This document shows positions 1 to 5,476 of a stretch of DNA of 11,652 nt, piece after piece (the stretch's first letter is position 1; each line of letters begins with the position of its first letter). The position numbers were made by a program, and so were the translations under genes. The stretch is from an uncultured Microbacterium sp. GTDB lineage: Bacteria > Actinomycetota > Actinomycetes > Actinomycetales > Microbacteriaceae. Below the pieces are notes generated by a model. That model saw only the letters and a list, made by a program, of their open reading frames with translations, was not told the DNA's origin and did not search any database. Where the stretch lies: contig CANSLE010000050.1 in assembly GCA_947647645.1 (NCBI GenBank), positions 1 through 11,652 on the forward strand. The letters are read 5' to 3'.

Positions 1-704
1 GCCGTGCCCACCGCGCGCGTCCACTCATCATCGAGCGCCTGCAGGAAACGATGCACGGGCTCTCCCGGCACATTGCGATGGATGAGGGCTTTCGGCAGCC
101 GCTCGGCGGCGATCGAGGGCGCCTCGAGCCCGGACAGTCGTAGCGACAGCGTCAGCGTGCGGGGGACCGCGTCGGGGCCGACCTCCAGCCACGTGCAGAC
201 GCGTCCCAGCTCGTCGCACGTCCCCTCCACGAGGATGCCGTCGGGTCGCAGTCGGCGCGCCATGCGTGCCCACGCCGCGGCCACCTCGTCCTCGTCGTAC
301 TGCCGCAGCACGTTGAAGGCCCGCAGCACCGCCGGTCGACGCTCCTGCGGCGTGGGCACCTCGAAGCCGCCGCGGGCGAAGGAGACCCGCGCGTCGGGGG
401 CGAAGGACGTGCGGTTCGCGCGGACGTCTTCGAGCTGCGTGCGAGCCCGCTCGACGCGCGACGGATCGATCTCCAGCCCCAGCACGTCGACGTCGGGACG
501 GGTGGGCCGCAGCCGTTCCTCCAGCTCCAGCACCGTCACCGCGCTCGCGCCGTACCCGAGGTCGACGACGAACGGATCGGCGGTGCGGCGCAGCACCGGA
601 TGCCGCGCGATCCAGCGATCGATGCGGCGGAGCCGGTTCGTGTTCGTGGTGCCCCGCGTGATGTGGCCGACGACGCCGCGTGCGAGGGCTTTCTCCGGCG
701 GCAT
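1..704 (-). CDS. Class I SAM-dependent methyltransferase, partial (C-terminus beyond window)
   Basis: The first 234 codons are visible and the frame is still open at the left edge. It starts at the ATG at 704-702 and reads MPPEKALARGVVGH. A Rossmann-type methyltransferase fold is indicated by motif I (VVDLGYGAS, about residues 47-54) and by the acidic end of strand 2 (GLEID, 76-80). A hydrophobic strand (DGILVEGT) lies near 155-162. The substrate cannot be read from the sequence. The segment around 200-230 (LPKALIHRN, then a LQALDDEW helix) fits a family often annotated in actinobacteria only as a class I methyltransferase. The start is supported by the first in-frame ATG, but GGGGGG directly abuts it, so there is no properly spaced ribosome site. 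A CATCAT hexamer ends 6 nt before the ATG, so translation may be leaderless. The gene is divergent from gpmA across only 41 bp. Methyltransferase class is confident; the role is unknown. Confidence 0.85.
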   Translation of the reverse strand, partial: MPPEKALARGVVGHITRGTTNTNRLRRIDRWIARHPVLRRTADPFVVDLGYGASAVTVLELEERLRPTRPDVDVLGLEIDPSRVERARTQLEDVRANRTSFAPDARVSFARGGFEVPTPQERRPAVLRAFNVLRQYDEDEVAAAWARMARRLRPDGILVEGTCDELGRVCTWLEVGPDAVPRTLTLSLRLSGLEAPSIAAERLPKALIHRNVPGEPVHRFLQALDDEWTRAVGT

Positions 705-732
705 CCCCCCATGATGCCAGCGCCCGCGCCGG

Positions 733-738
733 TAGGAT
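733..738 (+). promoter_or_regulatory. Probable -10 element (TAGGAT) of gpmA
   Basis: TAGGAT fits the actinobacterial -10 consensus TANNNT and ends 7 nt before the gpmA ATG at 746. The start codon is therefore near the expected transcription start, suggesting a leaderless mRNA. It is embedded in the 16-mer CGCCCGCGCCGGTAGG (721-736), which recurs exactly upstream of cysS (6767-6782). No convincing -35 hexamer is seen. The same AGGA could instead act as a Shine-Dalgarno sequence for the ATG at 746. Confidence 0.55.
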
Positions 739-745
739 GACGAGC

Positions 746-1495
746 ATGACCGCGCCGTACACGCTGATCCTCCTCCGCCACGGGCAGAGCGAATGGAACA
801 AGACCAATCAGTTCACCGGATGGGTGGACGTCCGCCTCACCGAGCAGGGCCGCGCCGAGGCCGCGCGCGGCGGTGAGCTGCTCAAGGAGTCCGGCATCCT
901 GCCGGACGTGCTGCACACCTCGCTGCTCAGCCGTGCGATCCAGACCGCGAACATCGCGCTGGACGCCGCCGATCGGCTCTGGATCCCCGTCACGCGCTCG
1001 TGGCGCCTCAACGAGCGCCACTACGGCGACCTGCAGGGCAAGGACAAGGCACAGACGCTCGAGGAGTTCGGGGAGGAGCAGTTCATGCTCTGGCGCCGTT
1101 CGTTCGACGTGCCGCCGCCGCCTCTGCCGGATGACTCCCCCTACAGCCAGGTCGGCGACCCGCGCTACGCCGGCATCGACGGCGAGGTCCCGCGCACGGA
1201 GTCGCTGAAGATCGTCATCGATCGCCTCCTGCCGTACTGGGAGGACGAGATCGTCCCCGACCTGAAGGCCGGCAAGACCGTCCTCGTCACCGCGCACGGC
1301 AACTCGCTGCGCGGCCTCGTCAAGCACCTCGACGGCATCAGCGACGCCGACATCGCCGAGCTCAACATCCCGACCGGCATCCCGCTGGTGTACCGCCTCG
1401 GGGAGGACCTCATGCCCGTCGCTCCCGCCGAGTACCTGGACCCCGCCGCCGCAGCAGCCGGCGCCGCCGCGGTCGCGAGCCAGGGCAAGGGCTGA
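746..1495 (+). CDS. gpmA: 2,3-bisphosphoglycerate-dependent phosphoglycerate mutase
   Basis: A 249-residue cytoplasmic enzyme of the cofactor-dependent mutase family. It interconverts 3- and 2-phosphoglycerate in glycolysis and gluconeogenesis. The histidine-phosphatase signature LLRHGQSEWN is at residues 9-18, with phospho-acceptor His12. Other active-site positions visible are Arg63 (LSRAIQTA), Glu90 (RLNERHYGDLQGKD) and His184 (VTAHGNSLRG). Length matches the family (about 230-250). The C-terminus ends in an Ala-rich tail of about 17 residues (PAAAAAGAAAVASQGKG) that is probably flexible. Two ATGs lie close together (737 and 746). I chose 746 because MTAPYTLILLRHG matches the usual family N-terminus and TAGGAT sits just upstream. 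The gene converges on phoU with a strong hairpin between them. In M. tuberculosis the homologue gpm1 also lies next to senX3-regX3. Identification is essentially certain. Confidence 0.97.
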   Translation: MTAPYTLILLRHGQSEWNKTNQFTGWVDVRLTEQGRAEAARGGELLKESGILPDVLHTSLLSRAIQTANIALDAADRLWIPVTRSWRLNERHYGDLQGKDKAQTLEEFGEEQFMLWRRSFDVPPPPLPDDSPYSQVGDPRYAGIDGEVPRTESLKIVIDRLLPYWEDEIVPDLKAGKTVLVTAHGNSLRGLVKHLDGISDADIAELNIPTGIPLVYRLGEDLMPVAPAEYLDPAAAAAGAAAVASQGKG

Positions 1496-1496
1496 G

Positions 1497-1560
1497 CACC
1501 GCGAGGGAAACGACGAGGGGGATGCCGGTCGGCATCCCCCTCGTCGTCTCCCTCGCCGTG
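1497..1560. terminator. Long hairpin, bidirectional terminator between gpmA and phoU
   Basis: Arms 1510-1526 and 1531-1547 are perfectly complementary over 17 bp (ACGACGAGGGGGATGCC and its reverse complement), around a GGTC loop. After a 2x2 internal loop the stem continues with GCGAGGG/CCCTCGC (1501-1507 with 1550-1556). Beyond one C-C mismatch the flanks still pair (1497-1499 with 1558-1560). It lies between the convergent stop codons of gpmA (1495) and phoU (1576). It has no T-tract on either strand, as is common for hairpins in high-GC actinobacteria. Confidence 0.8.
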
Positions 1561-1575
1561 GGCGAGGAGCACGGC

Positions 1576-2277
1576 TCACTCGCCGAGGTCGGCGGACTCA
1601 CCCTCCGCGATGATGACCGCGATGGTGTCGGTGTCGGGCGTCCAGTCGCCGGTCGCGAGATAGGCGACCTTCTTGGCGACCGAGACGGCGTGGTCGGCGA
1701 AGCGCTCGAGGTAGCGGCTGGCCAGGGTCGCATCGACCGTGGCCCCGGCCTCGCCCTGCCAGTTCTCGCTGAGCACCTTCTCGAACACGGCCAGGTGGTG
1801 ATCGTCGATGTTGTCGTCGAGGGTGCGCAGGACCTCGACCAAGGCGAGGTCCTCAGTGCGCAGCAGCTCGGTGAGCGTCTTCGCGACCTCGACGTCCAGC
1901 TCGCCCATCTTCGTGAAGGTGCCCTTCAGCCCCTTCGGAATCGCACGCTCAGGGAAGCGCATGCGCGTGAGCTGGGCGACGTGCTCGGCGATGTCGCCCA
2001 TGCGCTCGAGCGAGGCGCTGACCCGGAGAGCGGCCACGACGATGCGCAGGTCACGCGCGACGGGCTGCTGGCGGGCGAGGATCTGGATGGCGAGCTCGTC
2101 GAGTGCGACGGCCTTGTCGTCGATGACCTGGTCGGCCTCGATGACCTCTTCGGCCAGAGCGACGTCGCTGGTGCCGAACGCGCGAGTCGCCTTGTCGATG
2201 GCCTCCGTGACGAGCTCGGCGATCTCCACGAGACGCGACTGCACGTCCTCGAGCGACTGGTGGAACACTTCGCGCAT
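1576..2277 (-). CDS. phoU: Phosphate signalling complex regulator PhoU
   Basis: A 233-residue helical protein, the normal length for PhoU. It reads MREVFHQSLEDVQ at the N-terminus. It carries two copies of the E-R-x-x-D metal-binding helix typical of the PhoU three-helix repeats: ERMGDIAEH at 91-99 and ERFADHAVS at 191-199. PhoU proteins are cytoplasmic negative modulators linking the Pst phosphate transporter to the sensor kinase, so Pho genes stay off when phosphate is ample. The ATG at 2277-2275 was chosen because GAGAGG lies 7 nt upstream and the family start is MREVF. An ATG 19 codons further up adds sequence unlike the family. The gene is divergent from the senX3-like kinase, its likely partner. 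The pst transporter genes are not in this window. A PHO-box-like array 64-96 bp upstream suggests control by the regulator encoded next door. Confidence 0.95.
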   Translation of the reverse strand: MREVFHQSLEDVQSRLVEIAELVTEAIDKATRAFGTSDVALAEEVIEADQVIDDKAVALDELAIQILARQQPVARDLRIVVAALRVSASLERMGDIAEHVAQLTRMRFPERAIPKGLKGTFTKMGELDVEVAKTLTELLRTEDLALVEVLRTLDDNIDDHHLAVFEKVLSENWQGEAGATVDATLASRYLERFADHAVSVAKKVAYLATGDWTPDTDTIAVIIAEGESADLGE

Positions 2278-2340
2278 GAGGGAGCCTCTCTTCCGGCGGA
2301 CGAGCACGGTGCCGTCCGCTGCCCCGGCGATCATCGCTGG

Positions 2341-2373
2341 ACAAGGTTAACGATCGGTGCCGCAGCGATGAAC
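2341..2373 (-). promoter_or_regulatory. PHO-box-like array, three 11-nt direct repeat units
   Basis: Read on the minus strand (towards phoU), 2373 to 2341 splits into three consecutive 11-mers: GTTCATCGCTG, CGGCACCGATC and GTTAACCTTGT. Their first seven bases match the Streptomyces PhoP-box repeat GTTCACC at 6/7, 4/7 and 6/7. The 11-nt period is the one known for PhoP direct repeat units. The position between phoU and the senX3/regX3 operon fits autoregulation by the RegX3/PhoP-type regulator. A TANNNT match (TAACCT, 2350-2345) in the last unit could be a phoU -10, but this is uncertain. Binding is inferred. Confidence 0.55.
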
Positions 2374-2432
2374 GTTGCCGGCGGGGTTTCCGGCGCCGAT
2401 CCGTCACGTGAATCTGCGGTGTCCGTCCACCC

Positions 2433-2438
2433 TACGCT
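2433..2438 (+). promoter_or_regulatory. Probable -10 element (TACGCT) of the senX3-like gene
   Basis: TACGCT fits TANNNT and ends exactly 6 nt before the ATG at 2445, placing the predicted transcription start at or next to the start codon. GGGAG precedes the ATG by only 1 nt, too close for a normal Shine-Dalgarno sequence, so leaderless initiation is the simplest reading. No clear -35 is seen. Confidence 0.55.
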
Positions 2439-2444
2439 GGGAGC

Positions 2445-3638
2445 ATGGAGTCCTTGCAGCCGGTGATCGCGCTGATCCTCGGCCTCGTCCTCGGTGGGGG
2501 CGTGGCGACGCTCGTGCTGATCGCGCTGCGCGCACGTGACCGTTCCCGCGTGGCGGCATCCACCGCTCTTCCCGACGGCACCGCGGCCGTTCTGCAGGGC
2601 ATGGACGAGGTCGCGGTGGTCGTCGACACGTCACTCCAGATCGTCGCCGTGTCGGCACCCGCAGAGCTCTTCGGCATGCACGAGGAGTTCGCCCTGCCCG
2701 ATGACGATCTGCGGGCGCTGGCGCGCTCGGTGCGGCGGACGGAGACCCCCGAGACGCAGACCATGCGTCTGCGCCGCGGCGTCGAGCCGCGGCTGGTCTC
2801 GGCCCGGGCGAGTGTCATCACACCGCGGCTCATCCTCATCGTCATCCGGGACATCACGGAGCGGGAGCGCGTCGAGGAGATGCGTCGCGACTTCGTCGCC
2901 AACACGAGCCACGAGCTGAAGACGCCCGTCGGTGCCGTCAGCCTGCTGGCCGAGGCCGTGGAGTCCGCTGCGGACGATCCCGATCAGGTGCGCCACTTCG
3001 CCAGTCGACTCAGCGCCGAGGCGGCCCGTCTCAGCCAGCTCACCTCCCGCATCATGAATCTGTCGCGCCTGCAATCGGCCGACGATCTCACCGAACTGCG
3101 CGACGTGTCTGTCGACGAGGTGGTGGCCGCCGCGATCGAGTCCCAGTCCGTCGCCGCCGATTCCGCTGCCATCGCCGTCGCGCGCGGGGGTGAACGACAC
3201 GCCTACGTCCGCGGCGACGTGCAGGTGCTGACCGAGGCCATCGCCAACCTCGTCGCCAATGCCATCGCCTACTCGCCGCAGGGCGGCCAGGTGGGGGTCG
3301 GCGTGAAGAGCGACGGCGAGATCGTCGAGATCGCCGTGACCGACCGCGGTATCGGCATCCCCGAGGAGGAGCAGGAGCGCGTGTTCGAGCGCTTCTACCG
3401 TGCCGATCAGGCCCGCTCGCGCCGCACCGGTGGCACAGGGCTCGGGCTGTCGATCGTGAAGCACGCCGTCCAGCGGCACGGGGGAGAGGTGGAGGTCTGG
3501 TCCCGACCGGGGCGGGGCTCGACGTTCACCGTGCGACTTCCGGCGGTCGCGCCTCCGGACGACCTTCCGGTCAAGAAGAAGCGCAAGAAGAAATCCGCCC
3601 GCGATGGTGCGCGGGCGAAAGGAGACAAGAAGAGATGA
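2445..3638 (+). CDS. senX3: SenX3-like phosphate-responsive sensor histidine kinase
   Basis: A 397-residue membrane-bound two-component kinase. One N-terminal membrane segment (about 6-28, rich in V/L/I/G) is followed by RARDRSR. A PAS-like region lies at about 45-140. The dimerisation/phosphoacceptor box is FVANTSHELKTPVG with phospho-His156. The ATPase domain shows the N box (EAIANLVANAIAYSP), G1 (DRGIGIP), F box (FERFYRAD) and G2 (GGTGLGLSIVKH). The kinase should autophosphorylate on His156 and pass phosphate to the RegX3-like regulator, with PhoU holding it inactive when phosphate is sufficient. The ATG is chosen because TACGCT ends 6 nt upstream. The last 22 residues (376-397) are extremely Lys/Arg-rich, an unusual tail. 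Its stop overlaps the regulator's start by 4 nt (ATGA), indicating translational coupling. The name rests on architecture and neighbours (gpmA, phoU, regX3). Confidence 0.92.
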   Translation: MESLQPVIALILGLVLGGGVATLVLIALRARDRSRVAASTALPDGTAAVLQGMDEVAVVVDTSLQIVAVSAPAELFGMHEEFALPDDDLRALARSVRRTETPETQTMRLRRGVEPRLVSARASVITPRLILIVIRDITERERVEEMRRDFVANTSHELKTPVGAVSLLAEAVESAADDPDQVRHFASRLSAEAARLSQLTSRIMNLSRLQSADDLTELRDVSVDEVVAAAIESQSVAADSAAIAVARGGERHAYVRGDVQVLTEAIANLVANAIAYSPQGGQVGVGVKSDGEIVEIAVTDRGIGIPEEEQERVFERFYRADQARSRRTGGTGLGLSIVKHAVQRHGGEVEVWSRPGRGSTFTVRLPAVAPPDDLPVKKKRKKKSARDGARAKGDKKR

Positions 3639-4318
3639 CCCGCGTTCTGATCGTCGAGGACGAGCCTGATCTGGCCGATCCTCTCGCGTACCTGCTGCGA
3701 CGGGAGGGTTTCGAGGTCGAGATCGCTGAGGACGGTCCCGCCGCGCTCGAGGCCTTCGCGTCCCGCGGTGCCGACATCATCCTGCTCGATCTCATGCTCC
3801 CCGGGATGCCGGGGACAGAGGTCTGCCGTGTGGTGCGCACGACCTCGAAGGTCCCCATCATCATGTTGACGGCGAAGGACTCAGAGGTCGACATCGTGGT
3901 CGGTTTGGAGCTGGGGGCCGACGACTACGTCACGAAGCCGTACTCGTCGCGGGAGCTGCTGGCGCGTATGCGGGCCGTGCTGCGCCGCAGCGAGGGGCCC
4001 GACCTGGGGCTCGACGACAGCGTCGTCGACGGTGGGCGTGTCGTGCTCGACATCGATCGCCACACGGTGGCTGTCGACGGCGAGACGATCCCGATGCCGC
4101 TCAAGGAGTTCGAGCTGTTGGAGGTGCTCATGCGCAACGCGGGCCGCGTGCTCACGCGAGGGCAGCTGATCGACCGGGTGTGGGGCAGTGACTACTTCGG
4201 CGACACCAAGACGCTCGACGTGCACATCAAGCGCATCCGCTCGCGGATCGAGCGCAACCCGAGCGAGCCGGTGATGCTCCTGACGGTGCGCGGACTCGGC
4301 TACCGCTTCGAGGCCTGA
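3635..4318 (+). CDS. regX3: RegX3-like response regulator (OmpR/PhoB family)
   Basis: 227 residues, the usual size for an OmpR-type regulator. The receiver domain (1-115) has the acidic pocket Glu8/Asp9/Glu10, the phosphoacceptor Asp52 (ILLDLMLPGM), Thr79 (MLTAKD) and Lys101 (YVTKPY). A winged-helix DNA-binding domain occupies about 125-227 (LKEFELLEVL; then LTRGQLIDRVWG, DVHIKRIRSRIE and a C-terminal GLGYRFEA). Phosphorylated by the upstream kinase, it should bind DNA and control phosphate-starvation genes. AAAGGAG at 3618-3624 is a strong ribosome site 10 nt before the ATG, and the ATGA overlap with senX3 makes them one operon. The only obvious candidate operator in this window is the PHO-box-like array at 2341-2373. 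The downstream hairpin at 4323-4344 ends the operon. Family assignment is certain; the RegX3 name follows from context. Confidence 0.95.
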   Translation: MTRVLIVEDEPDLADPLAYLLRREGFEVEIAEDGPAALEAFASRGADIILLDLMLPGMPGTEVCRVVRTTSKVPIIMLTAKDSEVDIVVGLELGADDYVTKPYSSRELLARMRAVLRRSEGPDLGLDDSVVDGGRVVLDIDRHTVAVDGETIPMPLKEFELLEVLMRNAGRVLTRGQLIDRVWGSDYFGDTKTLDVHIKRIRSRIERNPSEPVMLLTVRGLGYRFEA

Positions 4319-4322
4319 CGCC

Positions 4323-4344
4323 CCCCGCCGATCAGTCGGCGGGG
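4323..4344. terminator. Bidirectional hairpin terminator between regX3 and the lipoprotein gene
   Basis: A 9-bp perfect stem, CCCCGCCGA (4323-4331) with TCGGCGGGG (4336-4344), encloses the loop TCAG. It starts 5 nt after the regX3 stop, and its loop contains the stop codon of the minus-strand lipoprotein gene, so one structure serves both convergent genes. There is no T-tract. Confidence 0.7.
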
Positions 4345-4799
4345 ACGAAGCCCTTGAGGTACGCCAGCGTGCCGTCGAGGACGGGTACGCGGTCTTCGAC
4401 CGCTTCGCCGGTTCCCGACTGGAAAGAGACGCGCACGTCGGTGCCGGGCTTGGCGGACAGTCCGTTGAACAGCAGCGGCTCCGCGCCCTCGAAGCCGAGG
4501 CTGACGGTGGAGTGGGCCGGGACGCGCACGCGTTGCGTGTCACCCTGAACTCCGACCAGCAGCGTCTCGGCCGTGTCGGTGTCGTTGACGATCGCCGCCA
4601 GGAAGTTCGCCCGGGTGCCCTTCTCGTTCGCCACGAAGAGGGCGTTTCGCACCTTCAGCGGAGCCGAGTGGGTGATGTTGACGCCCTCTGCGGCGGAGTA
4701 GCCGATGGTGGTGGCCTGCGGCGAGATCATGCTGCAGCCGGCGGTGGAGAGGACCACAACGGCGGCGAGGGCGACGGACGCGAGACGGCGCGTGTTCAC
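4332..4799 (-). CDS. Small secreted lipoprotein (LpqE-like by position)
   Basis: 155 residues with a lipoprotein signal peptide: basic start (MNTRR), hydrophobic core (6-17) and lipobox S-T-A-G-C with Cys22 as the predicted lipidated residue. The mature part (23-155) looks like one beta-rich domain, with alternating hydrophobic strands such as NALFVAN and LLVGVQGD and no obvious catalytic residues. It should be anchored to the outer face of the membrane. Function is not known. In M. tuberculosis the lipoprotein gene lpqE sits next to carD in the same orientation, so this is probably the counterpart, although similarity was judged only by eye. The start is GTG at 4799-4797 with AGGAGG (4809-4804) 4 nt upstream, a strong site with a slightly short gap. 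A minus-strand TAGAAT (4835-4830) is a good -10. It ends inside the hairpin shared with regX3. Confidence 0.85.
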   Translation of the reverse strand: MNTRRLASVALAAVVVLSTAGCSMISPQATTIGYSAAEGVNITHSAPLKVRNALFVANEKGTRANFLAAIVNDTDTAETLLVGVQGDTQRVRVPAHSTVSLGFEGAEPLLFNGLSAKPGTDVRVSFQSGTGEAVEDRVPVLDGTLAYLKGFVPAD

Positions 4800-4829
4800 G
4801 GATCCTCCTGGACGAGTCGGTGTCTGCTC

Positions 4830-4835
4830 ATTCTA
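4830..4835 (-). promoter_or_regulatory. Probable -10 element (TAGAAT) of the lipoprotein gene
   Basis: On the minus strand TAGAAT matches TANNNT well. It predicts a start near 4823, giving a leader of about 24 nt that contains the AGGAGG site. No strong -35 is visible. Confidence 0.5.
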
Positions 4836-4912
4836 TGTCGGGACCGCGGCGCGTCCCTGCCGTGGCGGCGCGAGACGTCCAGTCGGCGAACCTTAGCGTA
4901 TGTCGCCTGTGG

Positions 4913-4918
4913 TATTCT
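4913..4918 (+). promoter_or_regulatory. Probable -10 element (TATTCT) of carD
   Basis: TATTCT is a good match to TATAAT. It would start transcription near 4925, leaving a leader of about 20 nt containing the ribosome site GAAAGGA (4929-4935), 9 nt before the ATG at 4945. Unlike ispDF and cysS, carD therefore appears to have a conventional leader. A clear -35 is not seen. Confidence 0.55.
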
Positions 4919-4944
4919 GGACTTTGCCGAAAGGACATAACTGC

Positions 4945-5427
4945 ATGCTTTTTGAGGTTGGCGAGACGGTCGTCTATCCGCACCACGGGGCCGCGACGAT
5001 CATCGAGGTCAAGGACCGGATCATCAAGGGCGAGACCAAGAAGTACCTGAAGCTCAATGTCACGCAGGGAGACCTCATCATCGAGGTCCCTGCCGACAAC
5101 GTCGACCTGGTCGGTGTTCGTGACGTGATCGGCAAGGACGGTCTCGAGAAGGTGTTCGATGTGCTGCGCGCACCGTTCACCGAAGAGCCCACGAACTGGT
5201 CGCGCCGGTACAAGGCGAACCTCGAGAAGCTCGCCTCCGGCGATGTGATCAAGGTGAGCGAGGTCGTCCGCGACCTGTGGCGCCGCGATCAGGACCGCGG
5301 ACTCTCCGCCGGCGAGAAGCGCATGCTCGCCAAGGCGCGCCAGATCCTCGTCTCCGAGATCGCGCTCGCCCTCAAGGCCGATGAGGACCACGCGTCGGGC
5401 GTGCTGGACGAGGTTCTCGCCAGCTGA
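4945..5427 (+). CDS. carD: CarD-type RNA polymerase-binding transcription regulator
   Basis: 160 residues, matching CarD length. CarD binds the RNA polymerase beta subunit and stabilises the open promoter complex; it is broadly needed at rRNA and housekeeping promoters and is essential in mycobacteria. The N-terminal RNA-polymerase-interacting Tudor-like domain spans about 1-55 (MLFEVGETVVYPHHGAA). The helical DNA-binding domain spans about 60-160. Trp85, in EPTNWSRRYKAN, is the residue that wedges at the upstream edge of the transcription bubble, and Arg25 is present. Position 47, Arg in M. tuberculosis CarD as I recall it, is Glu here (LIIEVPA). The ATG at 4945 is preferred over a frame extension to 4900 because it has GAAAGGA 9 nt upstream and MLFEVG is the family start. 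It is divergent from the lipoprotein gene and leads the run carD-ispDF-cysS-rlmB. Identification is certain. Confidence 0.97.
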   Translation: MLFEVGETVVYPHHGAATIIEVKDRIIKGETKKYLKLNVTQGDLIIEVPADNVDLVGVRDVIGKDGLEKVFDVLRAPFTEEPTNWSRRYKANLEKLASGDVIKVSEVVRDLWRRDQDRGLSAGEKRMLAKARQILVSEIALALKADEDHASGVLDEVLAS

Positions 5428-5434
5428 TCGCGGC

Positions 5435-5450
5435 CGCGGGCTCGCCCGCG
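5435..5450 (+). terminator. Weak hairpin after carD
   Basis: CGCGGG (5435-5440) pairs with CCCGCG (5445-5450) around CTCG, starting 7 nt after the carD stop. The stem is short, has no T-tract, and lies where the -35 region of the ispDF promoter would be. It could be a weak terminator or chance in GC-rich DNA. Confidence 0.3.
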
Positions 5451-5464
5451 CCGACGCGGCTCGG

Positions 5465-5470
5465 TAGGGT
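5465..5470 (+). promoter_or_regulatory. Probable -10 element (TAGGGT) of ispDF
   Basis: TAGGGT fits TANNNT and ends 6 nt before the GTG start at 5477, with no Shine-Dalgarno sequence between, so the mRNA is probably leaderless. It sits in the core CGGTAGG also found before gpmA and cysS. The upstream 13-mer CTCGCCCGCGCCG (5441-5453) also occurs before cysS (6765-6777). Confidence 0.55.
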
Positions 5471-5476
5471 CGCGAT

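Noticed and set aside
28..807. A 259-codon minus-strand frame across the methyltransferase and the gpmA start
   Set aside because: The adjacent frame on the same strand encodes the methyltransferase with readable motifs. This one is Arg/Ala/Pro-rich shadow sequence.
1522..2466. A 314-codon plus-strand frame over phoU
   Set aside because: It lies opposite phoU, which has strong family motifs and a ribosome site. The frame is composed of low-information Asp/Leu/Gly/Val runs.
2984..3172. Possible small antisense gene within the sensor kinase
   Set aside because: No ribosome site or promoter was seen. It is a short open frame of the kind expected by chance in high-GC DNA.
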